Assembly: GCA_900708905.1 (NCBI GenBank)
Contig: CAADRB010000022.1
Coordinates: 452,980-516,979, forward strand
Direction: 5' to 3'
From: Hymenolepis diminuta
Taxonomy: Eukaryota > Platyhelminthes > Cestoda > Cyclophyllidea > Hymenolepididae
DNA: 64,000 bases
Position numbers and translations under genes: made by a program. The notes beneath the pieces are model-generated. The model did no database searches and was not told where the DNA came from. It saw only the letters and a list, made by a program, of their open reading frames with translations. Positions 12,275 to 24,653 of the stretch are shown piece after piece; within the stretch, counting starts at the first letter, position 1; the number at the start of each line of letters is the position of its first letter.

Positions 12275-12293
12275 ATATTTAATGACTAACATG
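12275..12293 (+). repeat. direct repeat flanking a promoter-like block, right copy
   Basis: ATATTTAATGACTAACATG matches the copy at 12135-12154. An AATAAA and a CpG-containing stretch follow it within 60 bp. Confidence 0.7.
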
Positions 12294-15200
12294 TTAATAG
12301 TTTAAACACAACCGCAATAAACTCTCTCCACGCAACGTTGGTTTTGTTCTTGCTATTTTGGGCAAAGTCTAGCCAATCTTGAGGGTAAAAATTTATACTA
12401 GAGGACGCTGCTAGAGGCTATTTGGACTTCTAAGAGAATCTGTAAGGTTTAACAAAAAGGTTTATTTGCGTGGAATCCCCTACAATCCATATATTAACTG
12501 GATCATTTTTTGGGTTTTGTTTATTCTCATCAATAAAAAAGAATCTCTTTATCATTTCTTCATTAGTGTCATATTGATTTATATTTCCTGCCGCTTAGCC
12601 CTGTCAAAGTTTAATTAACCGTTTTTTTCAAGGGGCGTTATAATCATTTTTAAGATTATAAAAGTAATAGAATTCCGTACCTACAATATTCGCTAAGATT
12701 GATGAAACGGGAAGGATTCTGAAAAATGGGTTGATCAAATCGTCAGTTTAACCCGTGGTAGACCATACTTAAACAAAACTCTTTAGATATACAATTATTC
12801 CAAGATTTTGAAAATTTTCTCATTGTCTACTGTTGCAGTTTGAACAGAATCAGCGACCACGTGTTATACACCTGATTAACTTGGCTAACGATAACGTAAG
12901 GAAGACTGACGTCCAATAATGAGATAAACACTTGCAAATGAGTGTTAACTCAACCCAATGGAAATATGTCAATACATTTTAATGCATAAAACGGTAACTG
13001 AGTACAAATAACACTGCTGATATGTAATCCCACTGACTAGTACTCATCATGGATAGAGGGAAAGCATAGGGATCCTGTTAATAGTGTTTGTCGTTCAAGA
13101 TTCGCGCCAATAAGTCTCGATCTAGCGGTCCATATATAAGCGTGATGCAAAACTCCGATGAACTTACCCAAGTAGGCCATACGATATTTTCACTCTTTGT
13201 ACCACTGACCAAAATTTCGAACACTTCCATTTATTTTTAGCCACTTTCTCAGCTGCAAATTCTTCATTACTTTCAAATTATCTGCCATAAAGAACATGCT
13301 GAAGAATTGATATGACGGATATCACGGATTGGTGTTAGAATCAACGGTAGGTGCAAAATTAAAATCATGAATATGAGATCATGCACAAAAGAAATCATCG
13401 CACAAACGCTGTTTAGCCATCGTTGCACAAGACAGATTTTTAGCTGATTCAGTCGATACCAAGATCTGTGGGTCATACACGTGTATGTCTTACAATTGCA
13501 TGATTTTAAAGTAAAAATAGACGTAAAGGATGAGAAAAAATATTTCCTTTAAGAATAATTTATAATTTTTTAGTGAAGAAGATTTCACATGTTCACTTTT
13601 CGTTTGGATAAGGGAAATTCAGTGCCCTCTGACCTCTTTGAAGGTAAGTGATCATCCCGAAACATTGAGATCACCGAAAATTTTGTGAAGATCTTAAATA
13701 AGTGATTTTTCCAGAGGTTAAGTTGCTCTATAACTGAAAAAGCAGGGGTTAGACACAATAGGAAAATTGATATACAGAGGGTCGGAACATGTGGAGAATG
13801 AAGCAGAAATTTGCGCTTTATTGATAAGCGAATTCAAAGAATATTTAAAAGCATGTTGGAAATAAGAATACCGCAATGGTCTGAGAATTCAAATTTCTGA
13901 CATTAGTTGAACACATTCGCTTCAATATAGAAGTGCAAATTTTGTACATATTCAACATTATAGTCAGAGCATCCGAAATTGACAAAATAATAAATTATCA
14001 CTTCATGAAATTTTCATGCCCCAATCTTGGGGTTTTAATTTCCATTATAGAATTATTTATTGCTTTCGTGGTCTTAAATTTGTCTAAGACGTCGGAAAAA
14101 TATATGCAGAACTGAAATCCCATAAAGTTACACTTCCGAGCTTTTGTTGAAATTACACAGCACTGATTGCAGATCTAACACAGATTGATCAAAATAGGGA
14201 TAGTTTTAGATTTCCATTAATTTGTTCTTCTATTATTATAAGTTGATCATATTTACAATAAACGTTTCTAGAGGAGAGAATATCTTAATAAATTCGTTTG
14301 TTTGTGGATTCCATATTGTCTGTCCACTGGTAGAGTGGACAGACAAGATAAGCTGATAGTAAATAGCATAATAAGGAATCGAAAACATAGATCCTCAAGA
14401 AAAACTATATAAAAATTGTAAGGTTTAAAACATTCGCTTCCTTTCCGCAGGGGCTGAGTTTTATTGAATTATCTTAAAGGCTAACAGAATAGTATTATTA
14501 CCAACTACCTTGCATTACCCTCGTGGGTCTAATAATATTGACCCCTCTATTCGCTAACGGATGTGCTGCAGGCTAAATAATACGGTCACTAATTATAAGG
14601 CGACAAAACGTAAGAAGACATTACACGACAAATTATTTGAATGAGACTTGGCAGGGAGAAGGAGGGCTACAAAAGCCGAAAGTAGGAGAGGCAAGCTAAA
14701 GGAGCTATCGGTAGGAGTTAACCGGTAGTGGTTGGAAAGATTGCTGAGTAGATGCGTGATAGAAACAGGTAATGTCGGAATCGGGTCAGGGAAATATAAA
14801 TCCCGAATTTATTCAAGTAAGGAGTCGGTGGAATAACTTACGAAGACCGTTTGGGTTTCCACAGGAGTTTCAATTGCCATGGATTAATATTAATTTAGGT
14901 CAGAGAAAAAGTCAATTATGAAAAACTTGTCAAAATTTAACAGAAAAATAGTTCTTAATTTAGGCATTTCAAAAGAAAAAGTATTAGATGATTTAATTTG
15001 CTCTCTCTTGTAAAACAGATAGTTTTTATATCATTAGAACAACCAGTAATTTAAAAGTTTTATAAAGCATCACATCATTTTGTTCTCTTTGAACTTCGTG
15101 CAATTAAGTACTTAGAGAAGTAATAATGGAAGGGGTTAGACAACTGAAAATATTCTCACGAATAAATTGCCCTCTTCAAGACGAAATTCACTTAAAATAA

Positions 15201-16979
15201 AGAACTAATCAAAGGGTTTTATTTCAAGGTCCTTCCACATTTGAAGTTTATTCTATTCACGTGTTTTTTATTTTGTTATCAAAAATGCATAAAAGCAAGT
15301 ATTTATACATTTGAAATTGATTTTTCAGTAAAAATTCGTCAGAATTGTGCAACTCATCAATTTAGTCTTCTGTTACCGGGTGGGAAATCAGAAATTACTC
15401 TCCTTGATTTGACTCTTCTCTTAATCTTCATTTCTCTTTTGTTAAACTAAATGCTCCTTAACTTTTATTTGCTAGATTTGTTCTCCGAAATTATAAAACC
15501 TGATGGAAATCTGTAAACTGAAAAATAAAATATGCCCATATTTTCTCTATGCTTATCGAAATGAAAACAATTTCGCTAAGTTCACTTTCCTCGCAGATGC
15601 CATGTTTATTTTATGGGCAAAGTTACCGAGCGGTAAAGGAAAAATACTGAGACGAAATAGAAACGGGGAAGGTTTTCAGTGTTGGTCTAGCCACTTTAAT
15701 TCATATATATATAATTCGCCAAAGACAGGTGAACAAGTTAATAGATAGTAAAGAATCCATTTGGACATTATGAAGTTGAAATGGGAATGTCGCGTCTGAC
15801 GACCGTCTGAGTCGTCTTAGATATTTCGATTAGTTCCTGGCGAGTGATAGAGGCAATTGACAAGATGACTAAAAACATAAGTTCAGACCTCGTTGGACAG
15901 TAAATCATGAATAGCTTATGAATATTTAAGGCGAAAGTATTTTTTTTGTTCAAGCCTTTCATCACCATCTTGTTTGTTCTTTTGTAAAATCGAATCCCTC
16001 CAATTCATGTGTCTCAAATAATATAAGCAGTAAATATTGTTAAGCTATATCTAGACCTTCCCCGGTTCTTTGAAGGGATCTCCGGCAGTATCTAAATGTT
16101 TCCCATGATTGAAAATTTCCAATAACCCTTGTTTTACTATGGTTAATAAAATTAATTAAATTTTGCCGAGAACTCTTCTTTTGTTCTAAGGGAGCAGAAC
16201 ATTTCTCTTACACAGATCTGTTCTAAAGCTTTCGCCTCCACCTAATTGAATTCCTGTATTACTAGTAGTGTTATTTTTCAGCTACTTAAACTTTGCGCAT
16301 CAGTGAACTCCCATAATGGAAAAAGTATCAACATATTTTTGAATAATTAAATATCAGGAAATTAATATATATTGTTAATATTCATTTAAAATATAAATGG
16401 TTTAAATAAATTATATTACGGCATTTTTGAACATATATTTCGAGACAAAATCTTGTCCAGTATCAAGGTTACTTTTATGATCTGCAAAGCAATATCTCAG
16501 TCAGAAGGAAAAGCACAAGCTCTCGTTGTTGTAGCGAAAACTGGTCACAACTCAACTTGGTATAGCAAAATTCCACTTAGTTCACATGAAAAGTATAAGG
16601 GTTAATCATTGTTTCACTAATAATAATAAAAAATTGTAAAATAAAACATTAATTTCCTCAAGGGAAAATATTTAATAATCTTACATAATTATGCTTTCGT
16701 CCTGACAACTACATAAGTCGTGCTCGAATTCAGTCCCTATGAACATTTACATCATAGTTCTTATTAGTGAGCCCTGCTGTGTTTGAATAGCAATTCTAGT
16801 TTACGGCTGTAAGGATATAGAAATAAATTAGGGCATGATCAACCATCCAATTAATTCGTGGTCATCTACTGGCCCAGAAATCCAGGGATCAAGTAACTGA
16901 AATTGAGCTTTGGAATATTTGGAGATTACGAAGCGGATTATACGTCTATTGGAAAAGTTGATGTTCCCAAAAATCAAAT

Positions 16980-17295
16980 CAAGTGGGATTTTGGACATCC
17001 TGACTGCGACATATTCGTAGTTTATAGGAATTAGGACTTCTGCAAAACCAAAGATGTGTGATATCACCACCACCACCACCACCCAATCTTTTGAAATGGA
17101 TAAATCCGGGTGCATGCCTCTTATATTACAAGACGGACTTAAACTGGTCTGTGGTCAGTATAGACATAAGCCTTTTATCTTAAGGATTATTACCCGAGAC
17201 TCCCACACATGTGTCTTTATAAATATACCTTAATGAATGGAATATTCCCAAATGCTCAAGCTAGAAAGATCCTATAAATTAGGCGGCGCCAATCG
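16980..17295 (+). repeat. dispersed repeat family C, copy 2
   Basis: Counterpart of 7880-8200. In this copy the block corresponding to CAACACTCC has become a CAC triplet run (17065-17083), so the microsatellite appears to have grown inside the repeat. Confidence 0.6.
17065..17083 (+). repeat. (CAC)6 microsatellite
   Basis: Six CAC triplets plus one base. On the minus strand it reads as a run of Val codons, which creates a spurious open frame. Confidence 0.9.
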
Positions 17296-18826
17296 TATTT
17301 TTAAATTTGCAGAGATTTTTGTTACAGGACCAAGCTGGCCAAATTTCAGTATTTGCCTCCCTTTCTACGGTGAATATAATCTGGAAAGCTATATATTCTT
17401 TTATTCAGATCTCATCTGCTTAATTGAATGAACATCTTAACAACATTAAACAGTGAGAGTAGTCTATCGATTAGAGATTAACGTGACTTAAATGGGCGAA
17501 ATCGCCGTTAAACATGACCTCGGTACCAGATTATGGACTCGACAGTCTGTACAATTCGGGGATGATTATGGAATTATAGCAATCGAATGATAATGATGAT
17601 AGTCAGTCTGACTTCGAGCACTGATGTGGATAGTTTAGCTGTGGTCTGTTGCGTCCTTAAATGCTGATAACTTATAAATCAATGCTAAGGCGAATTAAAC
17701 GTATCCGAGACATAACTGGAACCAAACCCAAATAAATTAACTTCTCCCTCCTTGATTCAAAGGGAATTCATATAAAACATCTCAAATCTACTCACGACAA
17801 ATGATTATAAAGCGCTTTTTGTCTATTTGGTTGATGGATGGAAGTCGATAGAATTGACTTTCTAGGTGAGATCATGACAAATCCGTTAACTATGGACGCA
17901 ATAAACCAGTTAGTGTATTTAATAGCGTGCAAGAGGTTTTCATATGATCCAGTGCCCATACCATCTTAGATATCTGCACCTATATAGATTATAGAGGTGT
18001 TGCCGCCCAATCATATTAACTCGGTTAGTTAATCCAAATGCGGTATATTAGGATTAGGCACTCATATTCGTGATTAGGGATTACTTAATTATACTGAGCA
18101 ATAATCAAGAGTCAATGAAGTATAATTGACTAAAACAAAGTCAGTAGTAATAAGCATTGTTTATTTACGACCGTCAAACAAATACAATTATTCTCACTAA
18201 GCGAAATGAAACTAATTGAGGAAATTTATCAAGAATTTATAGCATTAAAAACTGATTTGTAAAATGCATTTCAGTAAAAATATACAAAATTTGTCTTCCA
18301 ATAGTGAAAAATGGGCAAACAGTACCCTCGAATTGGATTTATCACCCTCAGATATTTTAAATCAAGAAGGGACACCGATCGAGAGAAATCGTAATACTTC
18401 AGAACATTCTAAAAATTAGAACTTTCACTGAATTCTTTCCGGTAAATGTCATACTGATTGCTCTAAAGCTCTGTTCAAATTATATCTTTGGCACTAAGTA
18501 AAACGAACATTTTTGATTTCCTTCACTTGCAAAGAAAATTATTTGAAGCTACAACCGTACTTAGTGCAAACAAAAATGTGAGATATATAGTGGAGCAAAA
18601 AAAGATGCAAATTCGGTCAAGTGTCAATAAGTAATCTTAAATGTCAAAAGGAGAAGAAAGATCCCATAATCACAACTTTTTTTGATGATTCATAAGGAAT
18701 AGTGCAACATTCACGTCATACCGTCCAAACCCAAACAAGTAAAGTAAAATAACAAAAAAACTTTGTATTTGTGCAACAACTAGAATTTAGGGGAACTTTA
18801 CATAAGAAATTGGAAAATAAAATTCT

Positions 18827-21800
18827 TCAGGTTGAGGATAATTTGGCGAGAAGTCGATCGTAAATTTGTCGCAGTTTCTTCAACACAGGTCTAAAGAGAT
18901 AGAAAAAGTCTGACGATAATTACCTATTCACTATTTAATGACAAGAAAAGTACTGATTTCTGCTGTAGTTGGAAGACTTTGTATATTATAGTGTTGAGAA
19001 TATCTTTATTCCACACTTGGCGCTAATATTGATTCGATTACCATTATGATAAAAACCCACACCAAGGCAAAAAAAATACAATTTTAATCTTGGGAAAGCA
19101 ACTGAAAACAGAAAGCGGTAAAGTCCAATAAGGGACAAAGGGGAAGGGATAGAAAATATTTTAGGAATAATGTAAATGTCAAAAAATTTTAGTCAATTTG
19201 ATCTTGAATTTGGGTTGCATACGGCTAAAGTAATGAGTGGTTCACTGCTTCACGATTCAAAATTCAAATGTCATGATCGTATATTAAGTAAATTCTTGTC
19301 CAGCGCTTAGTGACAAGTGGATTGTTTAGGATTAGCCGGTCTTACCACTTCAATTCATTGTTTTCTTTCCAAAATTCGGATGATACTTGCTTATACGATT
19401 TTAACATATTCTTACTGCCAAGCAGAGCAGGTAGATGATACCAGCAAAGACTAGACCATTTTAAATAATTCGATAATCGAAATGAGTCAATTTTAAACTC
19501 TCATCACTTCTTTCTATCCATGATTCATTTACTGGCCTAGAAGCTGTTAACCAATTTTCTACTTTACCTAACATCAGCAATGTCAGGCTTTATCCTGATA
19601 CCTAAATTTTCTCCAAAAATAAATATTCTGTCGTCGTTTCTGTACCATCCCTATCTTGTGACAATCAAATTCCACAAGATGAGAAGGGCAGAAGACTAAC
19701 AAGTTTGCCTAGTCCCATATTGGTGCTTTCCAACATAGAACTCCTCCTGCAATAAGTATACAGATTTGATTTTCAGATAAATTTAGCAAGGGGAATTTTC
19801 GAGTTCCAGTTGGTTGAAGGACGACCCAAAATTACCTTATATTCACATCCTCTATGAAAATACTTCCGCATCTCGTCTAAAATGCCAAGTGATATCTTTA
19901 TGTCCTTGTGACTCAAACCCCTGTGCCATATCTAGACAAGTTTATCGATTCTCCTTTTTCTATAACTGTCTCGTTTCATGTGAAAGTACATCTGCACTCA
20001 TATCTTACGCATGTCCCTGCCCAAGTTGTTCGTATAAACTGTCTTGGTATTTCCGCTGCGACACACGGGCAGACACACGCTTGTCATACATCTCCTTCTA
20101 CGCTGCCCTCGCATCACCTTTTGTTCCTTATCTCTCTCTTACCAGCTTGAGTCTTCATTATGGGGTGATCACTACATTTTGGCCAAAAACAGCTCTTGGT
20201 CTTCTGCTTAAGAACTGGTGTCAGCTGTCAGCCGTTAGTTGTTACCTTAACCACAACGAGATTCAGGATTGAGGATGAAAGTCATCCTCTTTATATGAAA
20301 CAAAGATTCGGCGCCTATTGACTTCGTTCTATAAATTTTTTTTCGCTTTCAGCCAAAAATTGTATCAGTTTTCATTTTTTTAGATTTTACGGTTTTGCAG
20401 AGTTTGAATAGCCATTTAACGCCTATCTGATCCATTTGATTTAGCCATGAAGGTAACGGTCAATTTTAAAAGAGGAATGTTTTCCAGTACTCGTCTTGCA
20501 GGTTAGCGTGATATTCAGGACCTCAGATACAGCAATTTGTGAACCTTCGTTAATTGTGTTTCCTTTGCCTATCTGAAAACCTGTATTTGACACAAATATA
20601 CTGAAGTGTGACCTAGTTAAGACGTGTTCTTTCTGAGAGGGNNNNNNNNNNNNNGGGTAGTCCACTATAGATAACAAGCAATATTTTGGAATCTCGGATG
20701 AGAAATTCCTGTTCTACCACTTCTCTATTGATCAACATTAATCAAAATGGTCAGCCATTCTGTTCACTATTTTGGTAGAATTAATGCTGACAACTATGCT
20801 ATCAACACATCACTTCGCCAGCAGTGTAGTTCTTTCGACTTAAATAAATGACAAACTTACGTCAATTTCGCCTGTTCCTTAGTCTCTACGCTTGCAACAG
20901 AGCCCTCGTACGGCTTCAGACGATCAATGAGCTGACTGGTGAACCGCCGAAGTTGGGTCAGCTGTATATCTTCGGGGTCGATAAGCCATTGATGAGGTAG
21001 ATTGATGGCGATGGCTTTCAAGCGATTAGCTACAGATTCCCACACTGCTAGAGAGGAGCTGATATCATCAGAAGCGTTTGTCATGATACTGGCCAACCCA
21101 ATTAGGATGTAGCGGTTTACCAGGCATGTGAAAACGAGATGTTTCAGTGCTGCAGGCGCTAGCAAATCGTGCCATTTCAGAAGATTGGAAAGGAGCTACA
21201 AAAATAGAAAAAGAGAAAAACAGGATCTAAAATAAATTCATTTATTACAGATCGCATTTTAAACAATTATTCAACAACAGTTGGACGTCTACATAGAGAG
21301 AATAGTAAGAAAATTACAGACATGGATGTAAAAAATCATCTTTCCGGACTACTATATTACAACGAAATTGAAGACACTTTCTAGAAAAAAATATTGTGCA
21401 AGAGATAATATGAAAAGTACTTTATGGCTTTAGAACTGGAAAATTACTAAGTGGTAAAAGTAACTCTTGAAAATTACTGGGGCATACCTATGGGATAAAC
21501 AATTCTGGGAAATCTGGCACAAAAGGAATATGAATAGACATACTCATATCGAACTGTGAGATATAAATCATAGCCACTCGAAGAAAGGTCCCCGATTTTC
21601 AATTACAAAGTGACTTCGGTATTTGCGAAATCGAAGAATGGCTGAAAGGATTGTTCAGGATTCAGACCATTTCACTTAGGTTAGAAGAACGGAAACTATC
21701 TAATACTGAAAAGCCGATAACAGGCAAAAACATGTTATATAAAAATTGCTTATTAATTTGCTATGAATGACAGCACATTCCTAACCAATAAACTTGAGTG

Positions 21801-24620
21801 CCTTCTCCAAAGCCATTCTCGAACTCTCCAGCTGAATCAAATGAATTGACCAACTACTGCAATAATGAGAGGTCGGGGGGAGATCGAAAACAGCTTTACT
21901 GTAGTCCTATTCCTGCTAAATTTTTATCTTATTCCTCTAACCGATTTGACTCAGGTTTCTACCCCCTTCACTTCGTTATAGGTTTGATTTATCTCTCAGC
22001 TTATAAGGTGTTAAAAGATTTTCTTACGTTAACTTAGTCTGCTAGACTCAATTCTAGCATCGTGTCTCTGTTATCCCTTAATATACATATCCGGCCGCCA
22101 TTTCTGTCTCTATCCTATTATTTGGTGGTGAAATTCGCAGTGGTTTTGAAGGACAATCTAGCCAACTAACTTCATCCTAAACCCGTTCCAGCAATACCTT
22201 CTCAAAGTTAAATCACAAACTAAATTCATAGAGAAATGTGAAAAGTTTATACAGCACCCATTACCAATCAAGAAGATGAGAAGGGCCAATCAGACTTCTT
22301 TTTCCTTGGAGAGAGGCTACCATTTGTTAAGAATAGCCCAAAATTATGCTCTAATATCTTTAAACTAGGAGAGAAGGTAGAGAATACTATGAGCGGGCCT
22401 TTACACAAATTCACTAATGGGCTCAGTAAGAATGATGGAGAGAATTCACCATATTTAACATACCTGACTCGTTGACTCTGTGTCTTATTCGCCTAAACAA
22501 CAAGGAAATTGTCACGAAAGAAATGAGTAGTGAATAAAGAGATCCAAATGTAAAGTACTTTTGAAGAGCAGGCGGATTATGAACAGACGGCTTGAGGAAT
22601 AGTGAACCCAGTGTCAGAAAATTTTAATAATAAAATATCACCTTTATGTCAACTAGATCAAAAAACACCTCGCGTTAAGGGTATCGTTAGTTTCAAGGAC
22701 TGAAGTGCAGTCGGCCCTAATATAAAACTGACACTGTCGGAGATTGAAATTAGATTCTAATTCAGGTAGAAGCCGCAGAAGGAAATCATTCAAATAATGA
22801 ATGAATACCGAAATTGGAGAAAAAATACATTTCATTTTGATAAGTTCTTCAAGTCGAAGTACTGCTTGCTAAGGAAACTGTCCAAAAACACTTCCTATTC
22901 AGCTATTGTCTCAGACTTACTGATAGAGTAGGCGAAAAGATTCGAAACAAAAGAATAAGACTTAGAGGAAGTAAATATTCTCATCTTTCCAATATATTTT
23001 AACACCCCTTCAGTTATAATTACTTAGTAAAAAAGCATTAAAAGGAGGAATAGAGACGTACCTTCATAGCGACATTCATCTGGCGATCGAAGAATTGTCG
23101 GGCTGGAATTTGAGGATCTGACATGAGTCTACAATAAAAGGAGAAAAATCATGATATTCAAGTACGACTTACTGAACTGAGCCGAAGTGAACGGTCTACT
23201 TTAAATGCCTGATCATCCGATGTAACTCATAAAGTATCCATAATGATACGGATTAATGTAAATGTTGATCAAATAAGAAATCTGCTCACGCATTAAAGTT
23301 TATTAGTAATGTAAATAACTAATAGAGTTCTGCTATGCTTGAAATGCCATTGAGAGCTCAATCTACCTGATCATTACTGCAAAAAGATAAAAAAACCAAC
23401 AAATGCGGCATGACCAACAATTCAACTAGAATATGAACTCACTTAGATACGAAACTGCACACCTTGAGAGAAAGCGAGCTACTAAATGCCTCCGGAATTC
23501 ATATAAAGGTAGACTCTTGACGTTCTTGCCTCATTATATTCTCCTATTCGACTTTTGTTTAATTCCTTGCCGGGATATTTTTTCTCGTGTTATGATACTA
23601 TCGCATGATTATCGTCAGATTGTCTTAATGTGTCTAATCAACTTTGATCTCCCTCTCTTAATTTTGTTGGTCGTCAGGCTAGCAATTTAAACTTACCCAA
23701 AATGCTCAAGACACTAACTTCAGTCTCAAGAGCTAATGAGCGGTTTTATAAATATAAGACTGTGATACCTCAATGCAATAAGACTATCAATTTGTTTGTA
23801 GCATTCTGCCGAACACACATACTGACTGACATTTTCAGACTACCACATTTTCCAATTGGGAATTTTTATTGATTACGCATTAGATTAACAGGGGACACAA
23901 AACAGTTAGTTTCATTTAGGATATCGTAATCTGGCCTATTTATCACAATCCCATTTCTATTCATTTATATCTTGTCATTCTAAATTTTAATCCTATTTAC
24001 CATTAGGAAAATTATTTCCTAAGACACCTCTAAGCCTAACTTGGACGGGTTCCTCCCTAAAGTACTTTTTAATACGACTGGAGATAATTACACAAGATAT
24101 CGACTTTTCATAAATGAGGGCTTGTACTTTCACAAACTAGTTCCAATTCATTTGACAGCCGAAATCGTGCATCTCAAACTGCCGACGTTTGAATATAGGT
24201 TGGTGGCAGCAGAATGTTAGTTGAATTAAGCGACGATCTGAAGCCTTGATACTTGTTAAGGTTTTTAACTTAGCAGAACTCAATAAGCAGGCTTCAATGA
24301 ATGCACTTTTTTACTCCACATATTTAGGATGGAAGTACTTAGACGCAATAGGCAATTATTTACAAAGAAAACAGTTCATTCAGAAGCAATCTATACATGT
24401 AAACTTAAGGAAAAAATAGAAAGCTCGGACATAATTAAACAACTGATCTTTCTCTCCAATAAACGAGGCAAACTAGTGTTTATGACAGTATTACCATCGT
24501 TTAAAAGTGGAGTTTTCCAGAACGATGTTCGGATGACGAAATTAACAATTTCAAAATAAAGTCAATATTTTATTGGATTCCATTTAGGTAACAATTTATT
24601 TGAAATCCAAAATTCCACTT

Positions 24621-24653
<33 letters not shown>

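Larger units (their letters stand above)
7217..18826. other. gene-poor intergenic region of 11.6 kb
   Basis: No exon chain could be assembled on either strand. It holds repeat copies at 7880-8200, 11140-11280 and 16980-17295, a possible SINE fragment at 9482-9530, and the promoter-like block at 12135-12293. Open frames of 60-95 codons (for example at 15503, 16828 and 10001) have no recognisable motif. Confidence 0.5.

Noticed and set aside
15503..15748. Open frame of 81 codons on the plus strand
   Set aside because: There is no similarity to a known family and no splice partners. It is left unannotated.
16828..17115. Open frame of 95 codons with a Val run
   Set aside because: The Val run comes from the CAC microsatellite in a family C repeat. 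No domain pattern is present.
19814..20272. Open frame of 152 codons on the plus strand, Cys- and Ser-rich
   Set aside because: It is the complement of repeat copy A2. The other copies do not preserve the frame, and no signal peptide or regular cysteine pattern supports a protein.
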